Positions 8,629 through 15,813 of a stretch of 19,764 bases of DNA are shown one piece after another; position 1 is the stretch's first letter, and each line of letters begins with the position of its first letter. The position numbers and the translations under genes are program-made. The DNA comes from CAZRIE01 sp964600075. Lineage in GTDB: Bacteria > Bacteroidota > Bacteroidia > Flavobacteriales > Flavobacteriaceae. The notes under the pieces are model-generated. The model was not told where the DNA came from. It ran no database searches and saw nothing but the letters and a program-made list of their open reading frames with translations. Location of the stretch: assembly GCA_964600075.1 (NCBI GenBank), contig CAZRIE010000077.1:1-19764 (forward strand), in the 5' to 3' direction.

Positions 8629-9591
8629 ATGTATCCCTTTAAATTCCATCCAATATTAAAAGAACGTCTTTGGGGCGGCACAAAACTCAAAGAAGTATTG
8701 GGCAAATCTATTGAAAGTGATATTACTGGTGAAAGTTGGGAACTTTCCGCCGTTTCGGGTGATGTTTCCGTAGTCGCCAATGGAGAACTTTCGGGTACTA
8801 CGTTGCAAGAACTCATCGATAGCCAACCTGAAAACCTATTGGGCAAAAACGTTTTCGAACGTTTCGGTAACAATTTTCCGATACTTATCAAGTTTATCGA
8901 TGCTAAACAAGATCTTTCGATTCAGTTACATCCGAACGATGAACTGGCCAAAAAACGACATTACTCCTTTGGAAAAACCGAGATGTGGTATGTTATGGAT
9001 GCCGATGAAAATGCTAATCTGATTGTAGGTTTCGATAAAGACGTGACTAAAGTTGAATATGCTAAAAGCCTGGAAAACGATACGTTGTTAGAACTTTTAA
9101 ATTACGAGCAAGTTAAGGAGGGTGATACCTTTTTTATCAACACGGGAAAAATACATGCCATCGGAGCAGGTGTGCTATTGGCAGAAATACAGCAGACTTC
9201 AGATATTACTTATCGCGTTTTCGATTTTAATAGAAGGGATAAAAATGGAAACCTTCGTGAGCTACATACTGAACTGGCCATAGATGCCATTGACTACACA
9301 AAGAAGAACGATTTTAAGGTTGATTATTCAAATATTCAAGATGTCATTAACCCCATGGTCGATTGTCCTTATTTTACGACAAACTATTTAGAATTGGCCA
9401 AAGATTCAATTCAAGATATTTCTGAAAGAGATTCGTTTACCATATATATGTGCGTGGGCGGTTCGGCAACCATTACTAACGATTTCGGTTCGGTAGCTAT
9501 TAGAAAAGGAGAGACTGTGCTTGTACCGGCTATGTCTAAAATGATAAGTATTCGAACAGAAAACACAAAACTTTTGGAGGTAACTATTTGA
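8629..9591 (+). CDS. manA: Mannose-6-phosphate isomerase, class I
   Basis: A zinc-dependent cytoplasmic enzyme interconverting mannose 6-phosphate and fructose 6-phosphate, feeding GDP-mannose and glycan synthesis or mannose use. Metal-binding motifs are visible: QLHPND (99-104), KTEMWY (116-121, metal-ligand Glu118) and GKIHAIGAG (His176), followed by the family segment LLAEIQQTSDITYRVFDFNR. The length of 320 aa fits the short bacterial form. ATG 8629 is preceded by a 55-base gap from bcp, without a good promoter match, so it probably belongs to the same operon. An inverted repeat starts on the last bases of its stop codon (see 9590-9635). Confidence 0.94.
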   Translation: MYPFKFHPILKERLWGGTKLKEVLGKSIESDITGESWELSAVSGDVSVVANGELSGTTLQELIDSQPENLLGKNVFERFGNNFPILIKFIDAKQDLSIQLHPNDELAKKRHYSFGKTEMWYVMDADENANLIVGFDKDVTKVEYAKSLENDTLLELLNYEQVKEGDTFFINTGKIHAIGAGVLLAEIQQTSDITYRVFDFNRRDKNGNLRELHTELAIDAIDYTKKNDFKVDYSNIQDVINPMVDCPYFTTNYLELAKDSIQDISERDSFTIYMCVGGSATITNDFGSVAIRKGETVLVPAMSKMISIRTENTKLLEVTI

Positions 9592-9635
9592 CCTGCAAGG
9601 ATGTCTTTGAAAAAGGCGACAACACCTTGCAGGTC
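9590..9635. repeat. 11-bp perfect inverted repeat abutting manA stop
   Basis: GACCTGCAAGG (9590-9600) and CCTTGCAGGTC (9625-9635) are perfect inverted copies separated by 24 bases; inside, TGTC and GACA can pair further. The left arm begins on the last two bases of the manA stop codon. No T run follows, so it is not a standard terminator; it may be an RNA-end hairpin or a protein-binding site. The right arm contains the TTG of the next promoter candidate. Confidence 0.8.
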
Positions 9636-9659
9636 GATCATATTAAAACCCTATTTTTG
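9627..9659 (+). promoter_or_regulatory. Candidate promoter for the 89-aa gene
   Basis: TTG at 9627-9629, a 22-base spacer and TATTTTTG at 9652-9659 fit TTG-N17-23-TAnnTTTG. The start codon follows 16 bases after the -7 box, so the leader would be very short. Confidence 0.55.
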
Positions 9660-9675
9660 CAAAAAATAATTTAGG

Positions 9676-9945
9676 ATGGCAAGTATAAGAGATTTAAAAA
9701 AAGACATCAACAATGTTTTAGGCGATATCATCGAGGCAGTCTATATTGTAGAAGCGGCCAATGAGAAACAAGATTCAAAGGAAGGTGCTAAAGTTATCGA
9801 TGAGGCTATCGAAACTTTTGACGACTTAATTGAAAAAGTAAATAAAAGGAATCTTGACGATAGAAAGAAACACCTTAAAGTCGTCAGGAATGAACTGGAA
9901 AAAAAGGCGGTAGCTCTTGTAGAAAAGGTCAATAAATTAGGGTAG
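9676..9945 (+). CDS. Small helical protein of unknown function
   Basis: An 89-residue, highly charged, Lys/Glu/Asp-rich protein, apparently alpha-helical throughout. It has no Cys, signal peptide or membrane segment, so it is presumably cytoplasmic. Heptad-like spacing of hydrophobic residues (for example IETFDDLIEKV and ALVEKVNKL) suggests two or three helices forming a bundle or coiled coil. I do not recognise a named family, although similar small proteins are frequent next to housekeeping genes in Flavobacteriaceae. The start is ATG 9676, and a bidirectional terminator lies 20 bases after the stop. Good codon structure and flanking signals support it being real. Confidence 0.78.
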   Translation: MASIRDLKKDINNVLGDIIEAVYIVEAANEKQDSKEGAKVIDEAIETFDDLIEKVNKRNLDDRKKHLKVVRNELEKKAVALVEKVNKLG

Positions 9946-9965
9946 TCTATTCCAAAAATTAGTTT

Positions 9966-9995
9966 AAAAAAATCCCGTATATACGGGATTTTTTT
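9966..9995. terminator. Bidirectional palindromic terminator
   Basis: This is a perfect 30-base palindrome centred at 9980/9981: a G+C core (TCCCGTATATACGGGA) flanked by seven A on the left and seven T on the right. It lies between convergent genes and can terminate both. Its right end reaches the first base of the minus-strand gene's stop codon. Confidence 0.92.
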
Positions 9996-10699
9996 TATTC
10001 CTTTATTTCTGCTAAATACGTTTTTAATTTTTTTCCATACTTCGAATCGACAACTTCTGGGGTCAGCGAATTGTAAATAGAATCGAGATAAATAACGTTA
10101 GCATCTGAAACCTCGGCCAAAGCTATGTAGGGAGCGATAAATGAATTTTTATTGCTCAAGGCAAAATTGAGGGCAAAAGCATAGCCTCGCTGTAGGTTTT
10201 TGTTGCTCAATTTTTGCATAGAATCAAGTTGAACCGAATCCAAAGCCATTTCTTGATTGTTGGCATTTTGAATAAGTTCAAGGTTCTTCATATTGAACCT
10301 TGACATGATTTTTTGGTATTCTTCCAATTTTTTTTGGGTTTTCGAACCTTTTATTGTCGCGTTGAGGTCAAATGTATTCCAAGAAGTCTCGATGGTTATT
10401 ACCCCTGGTTCTCCAAAGAAAGTAATACGGTCGTTGACATCGTTTGCGTCTTCTTTGTTGAGATAGAGGTAAAATATTTCGGGACTTTCCAACTCGGTTT
10501 TAAAACTAAAGTTGCCATTGCCTTCAACTTGCAACGAATCGATAGTTACCAGTATAGAATCGGGTATATGTTGTAGATATAGGGTTCCTTTTTTGAGACC
10601 CTTTACGTTTCCGGTGACGGTCATTGTATTTTCGGTGTCACCGCTTCCGCAAGAAATTAATACTGAAAGTATCGTCGAAATAAATAGGATTTTCCTCAT
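9995..10699 (-). CDS. DUF4369 domain lipoprotein
   Basis: A 234-residue lipoprotein. The signal peptide MRKILFISTILSVLISC ends in a lipobox (L-I-S-C, lipidated Cys17). A DUF4369 domain follows (about 22-120, with the typical VTGNVKGLKKGTLYLQ opening), then a helical segment ending SKYGKKLKTYLAEIKE. The start is ATG at 10699; the frame extends to a TTG at 10720, but that would put seven polar residues before the signal peptide. DUF4369 is usually followed by a TlpA/AhpC-type thioredoxin domain. Here the protein stops where that domain would begin, so it is a short form without a redox centre. The gap to the upstream DUF819 gene is 45 bases, so cotranscription is likely. Function unknown. Confidence 0.85.
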   Translation of the reverse strand: MRKILFISTILSVLISCGSGDTENTMTVTGNVKGLKKGTLYLQHIPDSILVTIDSLQVEGNGNFSFKTELESPEIFYLYLNKEDANDVNDRITFFGEPGVITIETSWNTFDLNATIKGSKTQKKLEEYQKIMSRFNMKNLELIQNANNQEMALDSVQLDSMQKLSNKNLQRGYAFALNFALSNKNSFIAPYIALAEVSDANVIYLDSIYNSLTPEVVDSKYGKKLKTYLAEIKE

Positions 10700-10744
10700 G
10701 GTCAATTTTTCGTGGCGCAAATATCCGTAACTTTTAGATAGTTT

Positions 10745-12061
10745 CTAAACTTTCGAAGCGATTTCCATTAGATAAGCACAGAGTAAGGCCCCGCCAGTAC
10801 CGACAACATAACCAAAAACAGCCAATAAGACTCCGACTGACGTCAAAGAGGGATGAAATTCGGCAGCCACAACTGGTGCAGAAGCGGCACCACCAACATT
10901 GGCCTGGCTCCCGACCGCAAGAAAGAAGTAGGGTGCTCTTATCAGTTTGGCCACCAAGATCAACAATCCTGCATGAATAGAAATCCAAATAAAACCTATA
11001 GCAATGAGTCCGGGGTTTTCAAGAACGCGGCCTAAATCTACTTTCATGCCTATTGTCGCCACTAGAATGTAGATGAACATACCTCCGATTTTACTGGCTC
11101 CTGCGCCCTCGTAATTTTTAGCTTTGGTGAAAGACATGCCGATTCCTGCCCCGGTGGCAATAACCACCATCCAAAAGAAACCGGAACCTAGAAATGATAA
11201 GAAGTTGGTGGGGTCAGCTACCGCAGCAACATTTTCAGTGAGGGCCGTACTGATATGACTTCCAAAAAAATGGGCGATACCAACAGCGGTAAAAGCAAGC
11301 CCAAGCATTATCATATAATCAGCCAAGGTAGGTACGCGTGTAATGCGATTTGTAAATTCTGTTACTGTGATCTTTAATTTTTCAATGGCAGAAGTATCCG
11401 CTTTTAACCATTTGTCCAATCTTTTTGTTTTTCCAACTCCAAGTAGAATTATTGCCATCCATACGTTGGCTACGAAAATATCAACAAGTACCATTCCACC
11501 ATACTTTTCGGGTGTGTATTTGAAAATTTCGTACATGGCAGCTTGGTTCGCTCCACCACCGATCCAACTTCCCGCGATGGTGGAAAGTCCTCTCCAAATG
11601 GCATCAAAGTCATTTCCTCCAACCGACTCCGGAGAAAAAACAGAAACAATTAAAATGGCAATCGGTCCGCCAATAATGATTCCAAGGCTACCGGTTAAAA
11701 ACATAATCAGGGCCTTAGAGCCCAAATTAGCAATGGCCTTCAAGTCAATGCTTAGTGTCATGAGAACCAATGCTGCGGGAAGTAAATAACGACTTGCCAT
11801 ATAATATAATCGAGAGGTATGTTCGGTCGCTTCGCCCAGTTCGTTGACCGTGTGCCATTTTTCGGCTACGACACCCAATGAAGACAAGAGGGCAGGCAAA
11901 AGATAGCACATCAATACTGCAGGTATTATACCGTAGAATTTCTTCCAAAAACCTGATTTGATCGATGAGGTTACAAAAATAAAACCGAGACTTAGCGCTA
12001 ACAAACCAAAGACTACGGTATCATCGGTGATAATAGGTTCGGGTAATAGGTTTTCGGTCAT
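10745..12061 (-). CDS. DUF819 family integral membrane protein
   Basis: A 438-residue inner-membrane protein of the DUF819 (YjcL-like) family, with about ten or more hydrophobic helices. Conserved family segments are visible: GSWIGGGANQAAM in the first half and AVGSQANVGGAASAPVVAAEF in the second, two similar Gly/Ala-rich loops suggesting an inverted or duplicated transporter fold. Family members are uncharacterised or proposed transporters; the substrate is not known. The start ATG at 12061 is preceded by a candidate promoter (12084-12115) inside the end of the HAD gene. It can also be cotranscribed with that gene (31-base gap) and with the lipoprotein gene downstream. Confidence 0.9.
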   Translation of the reverse strand: MTENLLPEPIITDDTVVFGLLALSLGFIFVTSSIKSGFWKKFYGIIPAVLMCYLLPALLSSLGVVAEKWHTVNELGEATEHTSRLYYMASRYLLPAALVLMTLSIDLKAIANLGSKALIMFLTGSLGIIIGGPIAILIVSVFSPESVGGNDFDAIWRGLSTIAGSWIGGGANQAAMYEIFKYTPEKYGGMVLVDIFVANVWMAIILLGVGKTKRLDKWLKADTSAIEKLKITVTEFTNRITRVPTLADYMIMLGLAFTAVGIAHFFGSHISTALTENVAAVADPTNFLSFLGSGFFWMVVIATGAGIGMSFTKAKNYEGAGASKIGGMFIYILVATIGMKVDLGRVLENPGLIAIGFIWISIHAGLLILVAKLIRAPYFFLAVGSQANVGGAASAPVVAAEFHPSLTSVGVLLAVFGYVVGTGGALLCAYLMEIASKV

Positions 12062-12083
12062 TCAGAAATGTGTTGCTTCTTTT

Positions 12084-12115
12084 CAAATATACTCAAAATA
12101 GAAGATGCTGCTCAA
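12084..12115 (-). promoter_or_regulatory. Candidate promoter for the DUF819 gene
   Basis: On the minus strand, TTG (complement of 12113-12115), a 21-base spacer and TATATTTG (complement of 12084-12091) match the Bacteroidota consensus. The -7 box ends 22 bases before the ATG. Most of the site overlaps the 3' end of the HAD gene. Confidence 0.55.
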
Positions 12116-12896
12116 TATAGCGTGCAACCCCATCTTCGAAGTTGGGGAGGGCAACAGTATCCGCTATGGCTTTGACGGTTGATTTAGCGTTGCCAACGGC
12201 GACACCGTAGCCTGAGTGCTCGAGCATTTTAATATCGTTATAATTATCTCCGAAGGAAAGAACATCCGCGAGCGATTCGCCATCTTTCAGTAGTAATTTG
12301 ATGGCGGATAATTTTGATACGGATTTCGGTGCAATCTCGATTAAAGTATCGTTTGACCTATATAAATGCAATTCCATACCAAATCTTTTCTCAAGGATGG
12401 GAAAAATAGCATCTGCGGTATTCTTAGTACCCATCAACATAATCTTGTGTGCCCCGATATCACGATTTTTCCAATCGTGCAGGGTTTCCGAAGTCTCCCT
12501 AAAGTGCGGTTTTGTTTTTGTATAACGAATCTCTTTTTGAACTCTTTCGGTATTTTCCTCAACATACCATTCATCTTTATAATACATGCCCAATTTTATA
12601 GAATGCGTCGATGCCAGCTGATATATCTCTTCTAAATGATGCATTTCGATGCAAGTGGACGAAAGTTCATTATCCCCGTCCAAGACCAAAGCACCATTAT
12701 AACAAATGATGGGCTCTTTTTCGATACCTAATCTACGCTGCAAATAGGTCATGGCACGTGGCATTCTTGCAGATACCAGAATAATGCGTATCTGGTCTTT
12801 TATCCTCTTAAATTCAGCTATCGTAAAATCGGATACATCACTTTTGGTAGAAAGCAAGGTGCCATCAAGATCGGAACATAGAATTTTGAAATTCAA
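12093..12896 (-). CDS. Cof-type HAD-IIB family hydrolase
   Basis: A 267-residue cytoplasmic phosphatase of the HAD superfamily with a type IIB cap. Motif I is SDLDGT (nucleophile Asp9, acid/base Asp11), motif II is in IILVSAR (Ser41), and motif III is probably a Lys in KLSAIK. Motif IV is GDNYND (216-221, magnesium-binding Asp217 and Asp221). Family members dephosphorylate sugar phosphates, FMN and similar small phosphates; this substrate cannot be deduced. The start is a TTG at 12896: no in-frame ATG is available before motif I, and this start gives the usual family spacing, M-N-F-K-I-L-C-S-D-L-D-G. No canonical promoter was seen just upstream. Confidence 0.9.
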   Translation of the reverse strand: MNFKILCSDLDGTLLSTKSDVSDFTIAEFKRIKDQIRIILVSARMPRAMTYLQRRLGIEKEPIICYNGALVLDGDNELSSTCIEMHHLEEIYQLASTHSIKLGMYYKDEWYVEENTERVQKEIRYTKTKPHFRETSETLHDWKNRDIGAHKIMLMGTKNTADAIFPILEKRFGMELHLYRSNDTLIEIAPKSVSKLSAIKLLLKDGESLADVLSFGDNYNDIKMLEHSGYGVAVGNAKSTVKAIADTVALPNFEDGVARYIEQHLLF

Positions 12897-13028
12897 AGGT
12901 TTATGAGTATATAAGTTTAAAAAAATTGATTTCGGGCCTCTCTGGTTTTTAGTTCGAAGTTAACTTGAAACGACAAAATCTGCATGTGTTTTTTCAATCT
13001 TTTTTCTTTATTTTATCTTCTCGCACCA

Positions 13029-15269
13029 TTAGAGATTCAACCAATACGTCAATTTTAGATTTATAGACCGATTGCGGGGTTGAAAACTGTTGACAAAATA
13101 GTTGTCATTGTAAACTATAAACAAATCAGATAGTGGTGCAAACCGCCATTGCAACCTTGAATTGAATCCGAGATTATCGCGTTGGTTACTATATTGAACC
13201 AAGGTTGACCAAAAAATAGATTTGCTAAAAGTAATGTCGATTTTAGGGCTTAAAAGCCATATTTCTGCACTCGAGTAGGGCTCTGGTAGTTTGATTTGGT
13301 CGTAGTTGAGAAGCAAAGAAAGAAAGACTTTTGGTTGAAAACGAAGTGTCGCCATACTTTCCACAGAAAATCGATTTCCGTTAAAAAAACGCCCAATCGA
13401 GGGTTCCACGGAAAAGGCAAATTGCTTTCTCTGGTCCGATTGAAACTGCATTTCCACACTGTTATAATAATATCCCTGATTTGCAGGAAGTGGAATTGCC
13501 CCATCGGTGTCCGTGGGGTCGAAGGTGTCGAACAGAAAAGTGTAGCTATTGGTCATGCCAATACTTAACTGAGACTGATCAACGAATCTGGCCTCCCAGG
13601 AAGTCCTGAAATCGTAATCTGTATTTTTGAAGTTTCGACTGGGGCTCCATAACACGATGGGAAAAAATTGAAAAGAATGATTTTGCAACATCCCTTTCCT
13701 AGGCCAGAAAACACGTTCAAAACTCACAATGCTCTTTACTATATCGGTTCTTCGGACAAAGCCAAGGTCTGAGGAAAAATCTTCGTCGATATAAATGCCT
13801 TTTACATAGAAATTATACTTTCTTGAACTGTAGGCCATGATTGCCCCGGTGGAGTAGTTGCCGACATTGTCTTCGGGCTGAAAGGATTTATGGGCATAGA
13901 ACTTGCCGTTCCATGTATTGTCTTTTGAGGCTAAATTGTAGTCGACCCCCAATACGCGGTTATATTCTTCTTCCCTTTCAATAAAATCATATTCTTTGAA
14001 TGACTGTTTGTTGATCAAGAACATACCAATATTAGAACGGGAAAACACGCGCTGCCGGAACGCCAACATGGTATTGTTGTTGGATGCGATCTCGTTCTGA
14101 ACATCATCCGCGGTTTGAATATTCAAAAACCCAATTCGCATATCTTTGGTCAATTTGCCACTTAAGCGAACACCCCCGATAATCTTGTTTTCTATGAAAT
14201 TGTCAGCAGTATCTTTTGCAATACCAATACGTCTTGAAAAGAATGGATTGGCATCACGTTGGTCACCAAAACTTGCAAACAGATCACTATTATCTATAAA
14301 AAATTGTCTTTTTTCTGGTAATGAAACTTCAAATCGGGTAAGATTGGTCACTTGGTCATCGACCTCAACTTGGGAAAAATCAGGATTTACGGTAATATCT
14401 AAGTTCAAATTATTGCCTATTGAGACTTTGGAATCGCCCCCTACTTTCAAATTGTTAAGCCCTTGTTCGTTCTCAAAATTCTTTTGTGAAATCGCATTGA
14501 TATAAGGTATTATCGCAATGGGTGTCTTCGATTTTCCCAATGGTCGCTCAAAAACCATATCGCCCATAAACGCTAAGTTGAAAATAATCTGATTCTGAGG
14601 TACGTTCGTCCAATTGCTACGTTCGTTTGATTGGCTGTCGATGCGATACGAATTGAAGCGCCATTTTGTAGCACCTTCTTTAAATTTCAAAGAAGTTAAT
14701 GGGATAATCATTTCAGCCGTGAAATAATCATCATAGATTTTTGAGTTGCCTTGCCATTTCACGTCCCAAGATAGATTGAAGTCTCGACGGTCGGCCCCAC
14801 CGTTTGAAATTAGTCCCTCTCTTCGAACACCGTATGGATTTATGCCGAACAAAAAAGCATTGGTGCCGTCGTTGTAGGTGTCGAACAACAAAGAGAAACT
14901 GTCAACCCCGCTCCCCCTAAAATCCCTTTTTAGCGATTGTAAGGTATAATTTTTACCAAGTGCACTTGCCTTTATGCCAACGTAAAGGTTTGTGTCGTCA
15001 TAAAGAATCTTGACTTCGGACTGTTGTCGCGCCCTAATACTATCCGAAGGAAAATATTCCCAAAAATTATGGGCGCTTTCGGCAGTTTCCCAAATAGGCT
15101 CGTCTAAAACGCCATCAGCCAATATCGTTTCGGATATATACTTTACTTTAAACGATTGAAACTCTTTTTGAGCAAAAATAGGGGCGTTGCAAACTAATAG
15201 TAAGATAGTCCAAAGGATACTGCTCTTTAATATGGAATTGGTTTCAAATAGTAGGATTAATCGCTGCAT
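13029..15269 (-). CDS. DUF5916 outer-membrane protein with CBM9-like domain (copy A)
   Basis: This intact 746-residue protein has a signal peptide ending at A33, before QKEFQSF. A carbohydrate-binding family 9-like domain follows (about 37-235; LDEPIWETAE and LFDTYNDGTNAFLFGINPYG). The DUF5916 region (about 240-746) has the signature NPDFSQVEVDDQVTNLTRFE and is rich in alternating strands ending in KLTYWLNL, like an outer-membrane barrel with an aromatic C-terminal strand. Function is not established for the family; a role in binding or uptake of a surface glycan or peptide is inference. It lies in tandem with a frameshifted paralogue (15814-18014) and a decayed third copy. The start is ATG 15269, giving a rather long polar n-region before the hydrophobic core. 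Confidence 0.9.
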   Translation of the reverse strand: MQRLILLFETNSILKSSILWTILLLVCNAPIFAQKEFQSFKVKYISETILADGVLDEPIWETAESAHNFWEYFPSDSIRARQQSEVKILYDDTNLYVGIKASALGKNYTLQSLKRDFRGSGVDSFSLLFDTYNDGTNAFLFGINPYGVRREGLISNGGADRRDFNLSWDVKWQGNSKIYDDYFTAEMIIPLTSLKFKEGATKWRFNSYRIDSQSNERSNWTNVPQNQIIFNLAFMGDMVFERPLGKSKTPIAIIPYINAISQKNFENEQGLNNLKVGGDSKVSIGNNLNLDITVNPDFSQVEVDDQVTNLTRFEVSLPEKRQFFIDNSDLFASFGDQRDANPFFSRRIGIAKDTADNFIENKIIGGVRLSGKLTKDMRIGFLNIQTADDVQNEIASNNNTMLAFRQRVFSRSNIGMFLINKQSFKEYDFIEREEEYNRVLGVDYNLASKDNTWNGKFYAHKSFQPEDNVGNYSTGAIMAYSSRKYNFYVKGIYIDEDFSSDLGFVRRTDIVKSIVSFERVFWPRKGMLQNHSFQFFPIVLWSPSRNFKNTDYDFRTSWEARFVDQSQLSIGMTNSYTFLFDTFDPTDTDGAIPLPANQGYYYNSVEMQFQSDQRKQFAFSVEPSIGRFFNGNRFSVESMATLRFQPKVFLSLLLNYDQIKLPEPYSSAEIWLLSPKIDITFSKSIFWSTLVQYSNQRDNLGFNSRLQWRFAPLSDLFIVYNDNYFVNSFQPRNRSINLKLTYWLNL

Positions 15270-15286
15270 ATGTCAAATCTCTGAGG

Positions 15287-15409
15287 CTAAATATTCAACC
15301 AAGAGGTCAATTTCAGATTTATCGATCGGTACCGTGGTTCAAAAGAAATTTTATATGTGAGATTCGACTGAGACCTGTTAACATAACTGTTGAAAATAGA
15401 GTGTTTTAC
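15287..15409 (-). pseudogene. Remnant 3' tail of a third DUF5916 gene
   Basis: Read on the minus strand, 15287-15343 encodes FEPRYRSINLKLTSWLNI and a stop, differing at one residue from the end of the DUF5916 copy at 15814. The two 57-base tails differ at 12 positions, so most changes are silent, as expected from a gene that was under selection before decay. Upstream the frame stays open to a stop at 15410-15412, but only a few residues (FNSYVN) still recall the paralogues and about ten extra residues intervene. The rest of the gene is missing. The remnant lies 18 bases before copy A and in the same orientation. Confidence 0.75.
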
Positions 15410-15602
15410 TCACATCTTTTAAAAGTAAGGTTTTAATGTGATTCTTATTTTGTAAAAACCGCTATCGACATATTTGATGGGGTAAACGTCATTTTAAGGG
15501 TATTTGTTGTTTAGTGCACCATTGCTGTCGTTTACAGAGAATTCATCATTGACTTGAAATAGAAACCTAAAACTTGACCTGTAAGATTTTAATTTGTGAC
15601 TC
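15410..15602. other. Unassigned AT-rich stretch between two gene remnants
   Basis: No intact gene is present. On the minus strand one frame, the same as that of the DUF5916 tail, is broken only at 15410, 15419 and 15494 and gives protein-like stretches, but they do not resemble the DUF5916 paralogues. I can say no more than decayed or non-coding. Confidence 0.4.
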
Positions 15603-15806
15603 ATGAAGTATAGAATTCTTTTCTTACTTCCATTTTTACTTTCGCTACTAAATAGTACCGAGGTTACTATCTAAACCATTACAACAAAGATAATAGGTAA
15701 GGTAATCGGGTCTGGAGAAAAACCGATTGAATTTGCAATAGTTCTCTTTGCAGGTGTAATGAAAAAAATACATTTTTCACCTTGGTTCCAGTTTCATGCC
15801 CCTTAA
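15603..15806 (+). pseudogene. Remnant N-terminus of a TonB-receptor-type outer-membrane protein
   Basis: ATG 15603 starts MKYRILFLLPFLLSLLNS, a good signal peptide, then a TAA at 15672-15674. The same frame continues with TKIIGKVIGSGEKPIEFAIVLF (15687-15749). This resembles the start of a carboxypeptidase-regulatory-like (CarboxypepD_reg) domain, whose typical form is GKV-(V/I)-D-x-x-G-E-P-(I/L)-x-F-A-T-V. In Bacteroidota a signal peptide followed directly by that domain is the usual N-terminus of TonB-dependent receptors and related barrels. Recognisable similarity ends near 15758 and the frame stops at 15804. No barrel follows, because the convergent DUF5916 gene ends at 15814. Confidence 0.5.
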
Positions 15807-15813
15807 ATCGACA

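Noticed and set aside
11343..11789. 148-codon plus-strand open frame opposite the DUF819 gene
   Set aside because: Antisense to a clearly conserved membrane protein, with no promoter or domain support.
12952..12971. 20-base imperfect palindrome upstream of the HAD gene
   Set aside because: Two central-arm mismatches on each side and only a 10-bp AT-rich core (AAGTTAACTT); expected by chance in AT-rich intergenic DNA.
15751..15781. Hairpin-like GGTG...CACC with A and T runs as terminator for DUF5916 copy B
   Set aside because: The arms need a five-base bulge and the stem is almost all A-T; too weak to call.
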